DNA of 64,000 bases from Streptomyces caeruleatus (GTDB lineage Bacteria > Actinomycetota > Actinomycetes > Streptomycetales > Streptomycetaceae). The notes under the pieces were generated by a model. It did not search any database, was not told the DNA's origin, and saw nothing but the letters and a program-made list of their open reading frames with translations. The translations under genes and the position numbers were made by a program. The stretch covers positions 937,832-1,001,831 of the forward strand of contig NZ_KQ948924.1 in the NCBI RefSeq assembly GCF_001514235.1. Direction: 5' to 3'. Shown one piece after another: positions 1-8,534 of the stretch (position 1 is its first letter; the number at the start of each line of letters is the position of its first letter).

Positions 1-142
1 GCCGGTCGGCGCCGAGGCGTTCGCGCACGGGCTCGGCGTACGCGGCGAGTTGGGCGATGACGCCCTCCAGGTCCTCGGCCTGGTGGACGTTGCTGCAGTA
101 GCCGAGGTGGACGGTCGTGCCGTCCGGATGCAGAAAGCGCAT
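1..142 (-). CDS. eboE: EboE-like metabolite traffic protein, N-terminal part (cut by window edge)
   Basis: Only the first 47 residues are in the window. The reading frame starts MRFLHPDGTTVHLGYCSNVH and continues with an acidic DLEGV stretch, which resembles the beginning of EboE, a xylose-isomerase-like TIM-barrel protein of the ebo cluster. The ATG lies 7 nt after the stop of the TatD-like gene, and the purine-rich GGGGGAG inside the end of that gene can serve as its ribosome site, so translation is probably coupled. Known of the family: ebo genes act in export or trafficking of a precursor metabolite (shown for scytonemin in Nostoc). The identification rests on a short segment plus its neighbours EboA, EboB and UbiA. 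Confidence 0.7.
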   Translation of the reverse strand, partial: MRFLHPDGTTVHLGYCSNVHQAEDLEGVIAQLAAYAEPVRERLGADR

Positions 143-149
143 GGGACGG

Positions 150-1004
150 TCACGCTCCCCCGCGGCGTATGGAGTTGCCCTGGAAGGTGGCCTCCCCGTC
201 CGGTTTGGGCTCGTCCAGCTCCAGCCGTCCGCTCTGGCCGTAGAAGGCGACGGGGTTGCGCCACAGCACGGCGTCCACGGCGTCGTCGCCGAACCCGGCG
301 GCGAGCATGGCGTCGGCCGTCCTGCGGGTCTTGAGCGGATCCGAACGCCCCCAGTCCGCGGCGGAGTTCACGAGCACCCGTTCCGTGCCGTGCTCCTTGA
401 GGATCGCCACCATCCGGTCCTCGCTCATCTTGGTCTTCGGGTAGATCGAGAACCCGGCCCAGCAGCCGCTGTCGAGGACCATGCCGACGGTGAGCTCGTT
501 GAGGTGGTCGAGGACGACGAGTTCGGGGGCGATGCCCGACTCCCGTACGACGTCCAGAGTGCGCCGCGTACCGGCCGCCTTGTCGCGGTGCGGGGTGTGC
601 ACGAGGGCGGGCAGCTCGTGCTCGACGGCGAGCTGGAGCTGCCGGGCGAGCGCCTGGTCCTCCTGCGGTGTCATCGAGTCGTAGCCGATCTCGCCGACGG
701 CGACGACCCGGTCCTTGGCGAGGTAGCGGTCCAGTTCGTCGAGGACCGGGAGGCAGCGGGGGTCGTTGGCCTCCTTCGGGTTGAGCGCGATCGTGCAGAA
801 GTGCTGGATGCCGAACTGGGCGGCACGGTACGGCTCCCAGCCGAGCAGCCCGTCGAAGTAGTCGTAGAAGCTCTCGGGCGAGGTCCGGGGCTGGCCGAGC
901 CAGAAGGCGGGCTCCACGACCGCGCGTACCCCGGCGGCGTACATCGCCTCGTAGTCGTCGGTCGTCCGGGAGGTCATGTGGATGTGGGGGTCGAAGATGC
1001 GCAC
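150..1004 (-). CDS. eboB: TatD-family metal-dependent hydrolase (EboB-like)
   Basis: 284-residue TIM-barrel amidohydrolase. Visible metal ligands: the N-terminal HxH in FDPHIHMTS, Glu in AVGEIGYDS, His in ALVHTPHRDK, His in VVLDHLNE, and Asp in AADWGRSD near the C terminus. This is the TatD/PHP-like pattern of the ebo cluster hydrolase. The start is a GTG only 2 nt after the TGA of the EboA-like gene, so the pair is translationally coupled; the upstream gene end supplies the ribosome site (AGGAAGAGGG). Cytoplasmic, no signal peptide. The substrate is unknown; hydrolysis of a phosphoester or amide of the trafficked metabolite is possible, but this is inference. Confidence 0.8.
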   Translation of the reverse strand: MRIFDPHIHMTSRTTDDYEAMYAAGVRAVVEPAFWLGQPRTSPESFYDYFDGLLGWEPYRAAQFGIQHFCTIALNPKEANDPRCLPVLDELDRYLAKDRVVAVGEIGYDSMTPQEDQALARQLQLAVEHELPALVHTPHRDKAAGTRRTLDVVRESGIAPELVVLDHLNELTVGMVLDSGCWAGFSIYPKTKMSEDRMVAILKEHGTERVLVNSAADWGRSDPLKTRRTADAMLAAGFGDDAVDAVLWRNPVAFYGQSGRLELDEPKPDGEATFQGNSIRRGGA

Positions 1005-1006
1005 GG

Positions 1007-1714
1007 TCAGCCCTCTTCCTTGAGTACGTCCGTGAGTCGGTCCATGGGTCGGTCCGTGAGTGCGTGCTTGAGTTCCGCGCCGATGACGTCCGGGAAGGCT
1101 CGGACGAGGGGCACGACGTCCTGGGGTACGTCCCGTCCGGCGACGATCCGCTCGTGGGCGAAGTCGGCGAGCATCCGGGCCAGTTCGCGGTCCGCGCGGC
1201 GGTCGAGGCCGGTGACGCGGTCGAGCGGGATCTCGCAGAACACGCACTTCAGTACGGCCTGGCGGAACTCGGCGTCCGGGAGATGCGCGGCGGCGTACGG
1301 GCCGAGGGCGGCCTCGACCAGGGTGGTGTCGTTGCCCCGCAGGGCTTCCCGTACGAGGGGCAGGGCGAGGTCGCCCAGGTCGAGCAGCGCCACGGCGCGC
1401 AGGACGGCGCGCTGTTCGGCCGGGTCGCCGTGCCGGTGCAGGCGGGTCACCTCGTCGGCGAGGGCCTGGCCGCGCAGGGGCAGCGCGGTGAGCAGGACGG
1501 CCCGGGCGGCCTCGTCGACGCTCCAGTGGCCGTCGAGGCGGCCGTGTCCGCAGCGCCGCCGGACGGCCGGGAAGAGCCGTCGTACGGCGGCGGGTTCGGC
1601 CGTCACCTTGACAACGCTGTCGTCCAGCCAGGCGCGGGCCGTCGGGTCCAGCACGGCGATCAGGGCGGGGTGGGGGTTCGGCGGGGTCGGCGCGGAGGCG
1701 GTCGTGACTGCCAT
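1007..1714 (-). CDS. eboA: EboA domain protein
   Basis: 235 residues, predicted soluble and mostly helical (HEAT-like runs of Leu/Ala/Arg). It contains the EboA-type segment ending in a CVFCEIPLDRV motif and a following RADRELARMLADFAHER helix. EboA is a domain of unknown biochemical function found with TatD-, UbiA- and TIM-barrel proteins in ebo clusters. Here it sits between a sugar-phosphate-isomerase-like gene upstream (63-nt gap) and the TatD-like gene (2-nt gap), strongly suggesting one operon. The ATG is preceded by GGTGTTCCTCG, with no strong ribosome site. Confidence 0.8.
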   Translation of the reverse strand: MAVTTASAPTPPNPHPALIAVLDPTARAWLDDSVVKVTAEPAAVRRLFPAVRRRCGHGRLDGHWSVDEAARAVLLTALPLRGQALADEVTRLHRHGDPAEQRAVLRAVALLDLGDLALPLVREALRGNDTTLVEAALGPYAAAHLPDAEFRQAVLKCVFCEIPLDRVTGLDRRADRELARMLADFAHERIVAGRDVPQDVVPLVRAFPDVIGAELKHALTDRPMDRLTDVLKEEG

Positions 1715-1777
1715 CGAGGAACACCTTCTGCGAGGTGGGAGGGGTGGGGCCTGAAGCAGGGCGGGCGGGGGGTGCGT

Positions 1778-2632
1778 CTAGCCGAGCGCGCGCAGGAACT
1801 CGATCGAGCGGTGGGCGACTTCGGGCGCGTCGAGCGAGCCGCCCTGGATCTCCACGGAGATCAGACCGCGGTGGTTCATCGCGCGCAGGGCGTCCAGGAC
1901 GGGCGGGAAGTCGATCTCGCCGGCGCCGAATTCGAGGTGCTGGTGGATGCCGCGCCGCATGTCCTCGATCTGCACGTTGCGCAGAAGAGGCGCCGCGTCG
2001 TGCACGCAGTCGAGCACGGAACGATTCTCCACGCAGTGCGCGTGGCCGATGTCCAGGGTGATCCCGAACAGCTCGTGCCCGTCGACGAGTTGGGCGAGGC
2101 GCAGGCAGCGTTCCACGGTGTCGACGAACATGTACGGCTCCGGCTCGAAGGCCAGCGCGACGCCGTACGTCTCCGCTGTCTCCAGCACGGTCTCGACACC
2201 GGCCGCGAGTCGCTTCCACGCGTCCCGCTCCGGCAGCCCGTCCGGCGCGGGGCCGCTGCACAGATGCACGGTGGGCGCCCCGAGGTCCGCCGCGATACGC
2301 AGCGCGCGGCGCAGCAGATCGACCCTCGGCTCGGAGCCGTCGGACATCAGCGTGGGCAGGTGCTTGCCCCAGGGGTCGAGGAAGTACGGCGCCCCGGTCT
2401 CGACCGTCACGTCCAGTCCGTGCCGCGCGAGTTGCCGCGCGAGGTCGTCGACGCGTCTCGGCAGGTCGTCCGCGTACGGGTCGAGATGGCCGTGGTCGAG
2501 GGTGAGCGCGACGCCGTCGTAGCCGAGGTCGGCGAGGACGACCAGGACGTCGGAGAGCCGGTGGTGCGTGAACCCGTTGGTGCCGTAGCCGAACTTGAGG
2601 GGGGTGGAGACAGAAGTGGGGGGAGGTCTCAT
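1778..2632 (-). CDS. Sugar phosphate isomerase/epimerase-like TIM-barrel protein
   Basis: 284 residues of the AP-endonuclease-2/xylose-isomerase-like TIM barrel. Seen: KFGYGTNGFTHHRL near the N terminus, then the divalent-metal residues expected for this fold, Glu in AFEPEPYMF (about residue 180), Asp/His in TLDIGHAHC (about 210), His-Gln-His in GIHQHLEFG, and Glu in SVEIQGG near the end. It lies between the UbiA-like gene and eboA in the same direction, so it probably belongs to the ebo operon. It acts in the cytoplasm; the true substrate is unknown. A distant relation to EboE, which has the same fold, is possible, but EboE itself is the gene at the window edge. Confidence 0.75.
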   Translation of the reverse strand: MRPPPTSVSTPLKFGYGTNGFTHHRLSDVLVVLADLGYDGVALTLDHGHLDPYADDLPRRVDDLARQLARHGLDVTVETGAPYFLDPWGKHLPTLMSDGSEPRVDLLRRALRIAADLGAPTVHLCSGPAPDGLPERDAWKRLAAGVETVLETAETYGVALAFEPEPYMFVDTVERCLRLAQLVDGHELFGITLDIGHAHCVENRSVLDCVHDAAPLLRNVQIEDMRRGIHQHLEFGAGEIDFPPVLDALRAMNHRGLISVEIQGGSLDAPEVAHRSIEFLRALG

Positions 2633-2666
2633 GGTGCGGGTTCCTCACACGGAGGTGTGGTGGGTC

Positions 2667-3710
2667 TCAGGTGGGCGATATGCGCCGGGCGAGCCGTCGC
2701 GCGAGGGGATGGATCACACCGAGCGCCGCGGCGACACCCGGCGCCCCACCGCGCGCGGTCAGCGCGGCCTGCAAAGGCATCAGCCCCATGATCCCGGCCC
2801 CCACGGCCCGCCCCACGTTCTCCCCCGACGGCTCCCGCATGGCCCGGACCTGGGCGGCCCCATAGGTCCCTAGATAGGCAAGGGCACCACCAAGGCCGAT
2901 GGCAGCCCGCAGCCTCTTGGAAGTCACGGCGCCGGCAACCCCCTTGAGGGGCGCGGGGAACTGCGCGACAAGCCCCGACGGCGCGGCAGACGCCGAACAG
3001 CCTCGCGCGGCACCCCTCAAGACGCCACCCGAGACCGGAACGGCCCCCGCGGCGAGCGCCGTCACCGCAGACACCGCCAGCGTCGCCGAAGGCACCCGCT
3101 CAGGCGCCCCACCGACCTCATACCGACTCAGCGCCATCAGCGTCCCGGTATGCACCCCGACCAGCCCGGCAGGCACCGCGGCCCGCCGCAGCAAACCCCC
3201 GACCGACTCCGCCCCGCCCCCCGCCGCGACCGCTCCGGCCAGAACGTCCAGAACCCGAGCCCCAGCCATGGCGAAGCCCCCCGCCGGGGTGGACTTCAGC
3301 TTCAGGTCGTACGCCCACACCAGCCCCGCCAACGGCAGCGCGACACCCACACCGCGCCGGCCCCCCGCCGCGGCGGCGAGACCGAGCCCCGCCGCCGTGA
3401 GCGTTCCGGCCACGGCGAGCGCGGTACGCCGCGGAACCCGTCCCGACGGCACAGGTCGCCCCGGCCGCTCGACGGAGTCCACCGCCGCGTCGGCGTAGTC
3501 GTTCAGGGCCATGCCGGCCCAGTACAGGCAGACGGAGGAACCGATCACTCCGAAGGTACGGGCGCTCAGCGGGCGTCCGACGGCGGCCGCTCCCGCGAGC
3601 ACGTCGCCGGGCACACTCAGCGCGGCCGGAGCTCTGACGAGTTCGGCGAGGTCACTGAGGCGCACGGCAGACCGGGATCCGAAGCGGGCAACCGCTTTCC
3701 GATCTTTCAT
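2667..3710 (-). CDS. eboC: UbiA-family prenyltransferase-like membrane protein (EboC-like)
   Basis: 347 residues with about eight hydrophobic segments. The first Asp-rich motif NDYADAAVD and a second YDLKLKS motif match UbiA intramembrane prenyltransferases, which join a prenyl diphosphate to an aromatic or other acceptor. First gene of the ebo cluster. I chose the ATG at 3710 over a GTG at 3749 because a plausible promoter (-10 at 3747-3752) overlaps that GTG. Odd point: residues about 243-256 (SGLVAQFPAPLKGV) are encoded by a copy of a dispersed 22-bp repeat that is intergenic elsewhere in the window, and the surrounding Ala/Gly-rich loop looks expanded. The frame is kept, so the gene can still be functional. 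Confidence 0.8.
   Translation of the reverse strand: MKDRKAVARFGSRSAVRLSDLAELVRAPAALSVPGDVLAGAAAVGRPLSARTFGVIGSSVCLYWAGMALNDYADAAVDSVERPGRPVPSGRVPRRTALAVAGTLTAAGLGLAAAAGGRRGVGVALPLAGLVWAYDLKLKSTPAGGFAMAGARVLDVLAGAVAAGGGAESVGGLLRRAAVPAGLVGVHTGTLMALSRYEVGGAPERVPSATLAVSAVTALAAGAVPVSGGVLRGAARGCSASAAPSGLVAQFPAPLKGVAGAVTSKRLRAAIGLGGALAYLGTYGAAQVRAMREPSGENVGRAVGAGIMGLMPLQAALTARGGAPGVAAALGVIHPLARRLARRISPT
2947..2968 (+). repeat. 22-bp dispersed repeat copy inside the eboC-like gene
   Basis: The sequence begins AGGGGCGCGGGG and ends AACTGCGCGA; it is identical to three other copies at 22488-22509 (inverted), 30534-30555 (inverted) and 30582-30603. The flanking CTTG before it is also shared with the 30.5-kb copies. 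This motif is common in Streptomyces intergenic regions. Here it lies within a coding sequence and is read in frame. Confidence 0.9.
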
Positions 3711-3746
3711 GCGCCGCACCCTACTCGCGGCCGTTGACCATTCAGG

Positions 3747-3775
3747 CACCTACCGCTTGGTAAGCGAAGTGACAA
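3747..3775 (-). promoter_or_regulatory. Candidate sigma-HrdB-type promoter for the ebo cluster
   Basis: On the minus strand TTGTCA (3775-3770) and TAGGTG (3752-3747) are separated by 17 nt. The predicted start would be near 3740, about 30 nt before the chosen ATG of the eboC-like gene. The spacer contains a small inverted repeat, CGCTTACCAAGCG. Based only on consensus match. Confidence 0.45.
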
Positions 3776-3906
3776 AGTAGACAGAGAATCTTTCTTACCT
3801 TGGCACCCCAACACCCGGTAAACGTGGACCGTTTGAGCAGTTCGACGCTCCCGCCGAACAGCCTCACGCTCCCCGCTGAACAGCCGCGCGCTCCCCGCCG
3901 GGCAGC

Positions 3907-5328
3907 TCACGGCTCCTGCCTCAGCCGCCGCCACACCGCCTTGGCCGCGTTGTGCCCCGACATGCCGTGCACGCCCGGTCCGGGCGGGGTGGCCGACGAG
4001 CAGATGTAGACGGCCGGGTGCGGGGTGCGGTAGGGGAAGAGCGACAGCCTGGGCCGGAGCAGGAGTTGGAGCCCGGAGGCGGCGCCGGAGGCGATGTCCC
4101 CGCCGACGTAGTTGGCGTTGCGGGCGGCGAGTTCGGCCGGTCCGGCGGTCGCGCGGGCGAGGACGCGGTCGCGGAACCCCGGGGCGAAGCGCTCCAGTTG
4201 GCGTTCGATGGCGTCGGTGAGGTCTCCGGTCCAGCCGTTGGGCACATGGCCGTACGCCCAGAAGACATGCTTGCCCTCGGGTGCCCGGGTCGGGTCGACG
4301 ACGCTGGGCTGCACCGTGATCATGAACGGCTTGTCGGGTGCCCGGCCCTCCCGGGACGCGGCGCGCAGCGCGGCGCCGATCTCCGCGCTGTCCCCGCCGA
4401 CCTGCACGGTGCCGGCCCGCCGCGCCTCCGGTGAGGTCCACGGCACGGGGCCGTCCAGCGCGTAGTCGATCTTGAAGGCTGCGGCGCCGTAGCGGTAGTT
4501 CTCGTAGTAGCGGCCGAGCCCGGCGATGCGGGCCAGCGCGGTGGGTGAGGTGTCGAAGATGTACGCGCGGGCGGGCGGCAGGTCGTCGAGCCGCTTGACC
4601 TCGTAGTCGGTGTGGACGGTGCCGCCGAGGTCCTGCAGATAGGCGGTGAGGGCGTCGGAGATGGACTGGGAGCCGCCGCGGGCCACGGGCCACCCGCGGG
4701 CGTGCGCGGCGAGGGCGAAGACCAGGCCGATGGCGCTGGTGGCGAAGCCGCCCAGCGGGGCGATGACGTGCGCGACGAGGCCGGCGAACAGCGTCCTGGC
4801 CCGCTCGTCACGGAAGCGGCGCATCAGCCACGTCGACGGGGGCAGTCCGACCAGGCCGAACCGGGCGAGGGTGACGGGGTCCCGGGGGAGCGCGGTGAGG
4901 GGCAGGGACATGAAGTCCCGGGCCAGGGTGTCCCACTTGGCGAGGAACGGCTCGACCAGCCTGCGGTACGTGCCCGCGTCGCGCGGGCCGAAGGAGGCGG
5001 CGGTCTCGGCGACGGACCGGGACAGCACGGCGGCGCTGCCGTCGGTGAAGGGGTGCGCCATGGGCAGCTCGGCGTGCAGCCACTGAAGGCCGTAACGGTC
5101 GAGCGGCATGGTCCGGAACACGGGCGAGTTGATGCCCAGGGGATGCGCGGCGGAGCACGGGTCGTGCCGGAAGCCGGGGAGGGTCAGCTCCTCGGTACGG
5201 GCTCCGCCGCCGACGGTGTCCCGCGCCTCGAACACGGCCACGGAGAAGCCGCGGCGGGCCAGCTCCACGGCAGCGGTCAGTCCGTTCGGCCCCGCTCCCA
5301 CCACGACCGCATCGAGCATCGACGGCAC
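3907..5328 (-). CDS. CrtI-like FAD-dependent oxidoreductase (phytoene desaturase family)
   Basis: 473 residues. The N terminus has the FAD-binding Rossmann signature [20 protein letters not shown] followed about 20 residues later by the acidic E of [10 protein letters not shown]. The C terminus has the family motif with [19 protein letters not shown], matching the CrtI/phytoene-dehydrogenase C-terminal FAD contact. The start is GTG with AGGAG 7 nt upstream; an ATG 9 nt downstream is less well spaced. Members oxidise carotenoids or other lipophilic substrates using FAD; no carotenoid genes are nearby, so the substrate is open. The gene is followed by about 200 nt without a gene and then the ebo cluster in the same direction. 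Confidence 0.85.
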   Translation of the reverse strand: MPSMLDAVVVGAGPNGLTAAVELARRGFSVAVFEARDTVGGGARTEELTLPGFRHDPCSAAHPLGINSPVFRTMPLDRYGLQWLHAELPMAHPFTDGSAAVLSRSVAETAASFGPRDAGTYRRLVEPFLAKWDTLARDFMSLPLTALPRDPVTLARFGLVGLPPSTWLMRRFRDERARTLFAGLVAHVIAPLGGFATSAIGLVFALAAHARGWPVARGGSQSISDALTAYLQDLGGTVHTDYEVKRLDDLPPARAYIFDTSPTALARIAGLGRYYENYRYGAAAFKIDYALDGPVPWTSPEARRAGTVQVGGDSAEIGAALRAASREGRAPDKPFMITVQPSVVDPTRAPEGKHVFWAYGHVPNGWTGDLTDAIERQLERFAPGFRDRVLARATAGPAELAARNANYVGGDIASGAASGLQLLLRPRLSLFPYRTPHPAVYICSSATPPGPGVHGMSGHNAAKAVWRRLRQEP

Positions 5329-5495
5329 CTTCGGACTCCTTCGTCAGCCGATGGCCATTGAAGGATCAGGATATGCCGGGGCACTGACAGAGCAGGGGTG
5401 CGGTGCCGCACCCGGAGGGCGCGGGGCCGTGTCGGTCCGGGCCGGGCCGAGCTCCTGGACCAGTCGATCCGGGGCCGGGCCGAGCTCCTGGACGA

Positions 5496-6341
5496 TCAGC
5501 GTCCTGCCGCCAGCAGTCCGGCGACCCGGCGAGCCGTGGCCGCGTCCCGGGCCGTGGTGAACGGCAGCGCGTTGCCGCCCGTGATGCGGAAGGGTTCGCC
5601 CGCGTGGGTCAGGTGGGCGCCGCCCGCCTCCTCGACCAGGAGGATGCCCGCGGCGTGGTCCCAGGCCAGGTCCCAGCTGAACGCGGTCGCGTCCAACTCG
5701 CCCCGGGCGACGGCGAGATACTCAAGGCCCGCCGAACCGCAGGGGCGCGGCCGGACCCCGTCGGTCCACAGGCCAAGCAGCTGGCGCTTCTGTTCGTCGG
5801 TCGTGTAGTCCGGGTGGGAGGTGGCGACGTCCAGGTCCCGGCCGGGTTCCGGCGCGCCGGAGCGCAGCCGCACGCCGTCGAGGTAGGCACCCTTGCCCCG
5901 GATCGCCGTGGCCAGTTGGTCGCGGGCGGGGGCGTAGGTCCAGGAGGCGAGCACGACGCCGCGTTGTGCGAGCGCCACCAGCGTGCAGAAGCCGGTGTCG
6001 CCGTGCACGAACTGGCGGGTGCCGTCGACGGGGTCGACGATCCAGACCGGGGCGTCGCCCTGGAGCGCCTCGTACGACGCCGGGTCGGCGTCCACCGTCT
6101 CCTCGCCGACCACGACCGAGCCGGGCAGCAGCGCGCCGAGCACCTCGGTGAGGTGCTTCTCGGCGAGCCGGTCGGCGTCGGTCACCAGGTCGTGCGGTCC
6201 GGCCTTCTGGTCGACCTCGTGGTCGGCCAGCTGCCGGAAGCGGGGCATGATCTCGGCCGCGGCCGCCTGGCGGACCGCTTCTTCCACGTCTGCCGCGTGC
6301 CTGCCGAGAAACTCGTCGATGGTTTCGTTTTCTTCGATCAC
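5496..6341 (-). CDS. Inositol monophosphatase-family phosphatase
   Basis: 281 residues with all marks of the Mg-dependent Li-sensitive phosphatase family: GEE (VVVGEETVDAD, about residue 80), DPVDGT (IVDPVDGTRQF, about 103) and WDLAWDHAAG near the C terminus. The family dephosphorylates inositol phosphate, histidinol phosphate or related sugar phosphates. No histidine or inositol biosynthesis genes adjoin, so substrate is not assigned. The only suitable start is a GTG directly abutting a GGAGG-like run, an unusually tight spacing; the true start may be an internal GTG about 18 codons later. Confidence 0.85.
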   Translation of the reverse strand: MIEENETIDEFLGRHAADVEEAVRQAAAAEIMPRFRQLADHEVDQKAGPHDLVTDADRLAEKHLTEVLGALLPGSVVVGEETVDADPASYEALQGDAPVWIVDPVDGTRQFVHGDTGFCTLVALAQRGVVLASWTYAPARDQLATAIRGKGAYLDGVRLRSGAPEPGRDLDVATSHPDYTTDEQKRQLLGLWTDGVRPRPCGSAGLEYLAVARGELDATAFSWDLAWDHAAGILLVEEAGGAHLTHAGEPFRITGGNALPFTTARDAATARRVAGLLAAGR

Positions 6342-6468
6342 CCCTCCATGAGAGCACGCCCCACTGACAATCCCCGCCGGCCGGGTGGCCGGCGGATGGC
6401 ATCGACATGAACACGAGGGGCGGATATCAGCAGGTCAGACCCCGGGGCTCGGCGTCCGGGGCCTGCCC

Positions 6469-8295
6469 TCAGCGCCCGACCGCATAGCCCTGCATCCCCC
6501 GGGGATTCGCCGCCGCCGACAGCACCCCGGTCTCCGGGTCCCGCGCGACGGCGCACAGCCGCCCCTCCGACCAGTCGTCCCCGACGGTCACCTCGTGCCC
6601 GCGCCGCCTCAGTTCCTCGACCACCTCGACGGGCGTACGGGACTCCACGGTGACGCTTCCCGGGCGCATCCCGCGCGGGTAGAAGGAGCCGGGGAAGCTG
6701 TCGTTGTGCCAGTTCGGGGCGTCGATCGCGCCCTGGAGGTCGAGGCCGCCGCGGACCGGGGCGCGCAGGGCGACCGCCAGGAGGAAGTGCAGCTGCCACT
6801 GGTCCTGCTGGTCCCCGCCGGGCGTGCCGAAGGCCATGACGGGCACGCCGTCGCGCAGGGCGATCGAGGGCGTGAGCGTCGTACGGGGCCGCCGTCCCGG
6901 TGTGAGCGAGTTCGGCAGGCCCTCCTCCAGCCAGGTCATCTGGAGCCGGGTGCCGAGCGGGAAGCCCAGTTCGGGCACGACGGGGTTGGACTGGAGCCAG
7001 CCGCCGCTGGGTGTGGCCGCGATCATGTTGCCCCAGCGGTCGACGATGTCGAGGTGGCAGGTGTCGCCGCGGGTGGCGCCGTCGGCGGAGACGTCGGGCT
7101 CGCCCGGGACCGGCGACGTGGGGCTCTTGGCGACGGTCGGCTCGCCCACGCCCAGCACGTCGAAGCCGGGTTCGTCGGAGGCCACCACGCGCGCGTGGGC
7201 GCACAGGCGCGGGGCGCGTCCGCCCGGGCTGCCGGGCCGCAGCTCGTGGGAGGCCTTCTCGCCGACCAGCTCCCGCCGGGCCGCGTTGTACTCGTCCGAC
7301 AGCAGCTCGGCGAGCGGCACCTCGGCCGCGTCGCCGTACCAGGCCTCCCGGTCGGCCATGGCCAGCTTGCAGCCCTCGACCAGCAGATGGACGTACTCGG
7401 CGGACCCGTACCGGGGCAACTCGGGCGGAAGCAGGGCGAGCTGCTGGAGGAGGACCGGTCCCTGGCTCCAGGGGCCGGCCTTGCACACGGTCCAGCCGTT
7501 CCAGTCGTACGTCGCCGGCGCCTCGTAGGTCGCGGACCAGGCGGCGAGGTCGGCGGCCGTGAGCGTGCCGGTGTGCCGCTCGCCGCTGGTGTCCATGGTG
7601 GGCCGCTGGGCCTGCCGTACGAGGGCCTCGGCGATGAACCCGGTGCGCCACACCTCCCGCGCGGCCTCGATCTGCGCGACCCGGTCCCCGGCACCGGCGA
7701 CCTCGTCGAGCAGCCGCTTCCAGGTGGCGGCAAGGGCGGGGTTGCGGAACAGCTCCCCGGGCCTGGGCGCCTTCCCGCCGGGCAGGTACACCTCGGCCGA
7801 CGAGGTCCACTCCGTCTCGAACAGCTCCCGCACGGTCTCCACGGTCTCGCCGACGCGCTCCACGGGCGCGTGGCCGTGTTCGGCGTATCCGATGGCGTAC
7901 TGCAGTACTTCGGCGAGCGACTTGGTGCCGTGGTCCCGCAGCAGCAGCATCCAGGCGTCGAACGCGCCGGGCACGGCGGCGGCGAGCGGTCCCGTGCCGG
8001 GCACGAGGTCCAGTCCGAGCTCTCGGTAGTGCGCGACGGTCGCCCCGGCCGGTGCCACGCCCTGCCCGCACAGCACCCGTACCTCGCCGCCGGTCGGGGC
8101 GAGGAGGATCGGTACCTCACCGGCCGGTCCGTTGAGATGCGGCTCGACGACGTGCAGCACGAACGCGCCGGCCACGGCGGCGTCGTAGGCGTTGCCCCCG
8201 CGTTCCAGTACGGCCATCGCGGACTGCGAGGCGAGCCAGTGGGTGGAGGACACCATGCCGAAGGTGCCCTGGAGGGTCGGGCGGGTGGTGAACAT
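6469..8295 (-). CDS. Gamma-glutamyltransferase-family protein (Ntn-hydrolase)
   Basis: 608 residues. The autocatalytic Thr motif of gamma-glutamyltranspeptidases is visible as GDTCHLDIVDRWGNMI, where the Thr would become the N terminus of the small subunit. Other family marks are GGNAYDAAVAGAF near the N terminus and TPGGDQQDQWQL in the small subunit. There is no obvious signal peptide, so it is probably cytoplasmic and distinct from the secreted GGT at 33.4-35.2 kb. The Cys after the catalytic Thr, where many GGTs have Thr/Ser, is a small difference. The start at 8295 (MFTTRPTLQG) is chosen by family resemblance; the frame stays open 33 codons upstream. Confidence 0.85.
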   Translation of the reverse strand: MFTTRPTLQGTFGMVSSTHWLASQSAMAVLERGGNAYDAAVAGAFVLHVVEPHLNGPAGEVPILLAPTGGEVRVLCGQGVAPAGATVAHYRELGLDLVPGTGPLAAAVPGAFDAWMLLLRDHGTKSLAEVLQYAIGYAEHGHAPVERVGETVETVRELFETEWTSSAEVYLPGGKAPRPGELFRNPALAATWKRLLDEVAGAGDRVAQIEAAREVWRTGFIAEALVRQAQRPTMDTSGERHTGTLTAADLAAWSATYEAPATYDWNGWTVCKAGPWSQGPVLLQQLALLPPELPRYGSAEYVHLLVEGCKLAMADREAWYGDAAEVPLAELLSDEYNAARRELVGEKASHELRPGSPGGRAPRLCAHARVVASDEPGFDVLGVGEPTVAKSPTSPVPGEPDVSADGATRGDTCHLDIVDRWGNMIAATPSGGWLQSNPVVPELGFPLGTRLQMTWLEEGLPNSLTPGRRPRTTLTPSIALRDGVPVMAFGTPGGDQQDQWQLHFLLAVALRAPVRGGLDLQGAIDAPNWHNDSFPGSFYPRGMRPGSVTVESRTPVEVVEELRRRGHEVTVGDDWSEGRLCAVARDPETGVLSAAANPRGMQGYAVGR

Positions 8296-8534
8296 AGGGA
8301 GCAGGCTATCGATCACCATGCGCCCTGGCTGAGCACCCCCGAGCGCCGCCGCCCGATTCCGGGAATCGCGCGACGGAGTGATCTGCGTCACCAAGATCTG
8401 GAACCGAGTGATGTTTCCCGGAGGCGGCTCGCTGGGTATGGCGGGCCGCCTGTGTGTCGGGTGTGCCTCAGGTGACTTCTTCGTGGCCCTGGCCCTTTCG
8501 GCGGCTCTGGGCCTTCTACTGGGGTGGGTTCGTC

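Noticed and set aside
3711..3749. Upstream GTG start for the eboC-like gene
   Set aside because: Overlaps the -10 element of the best promoter and has no ribosome site.
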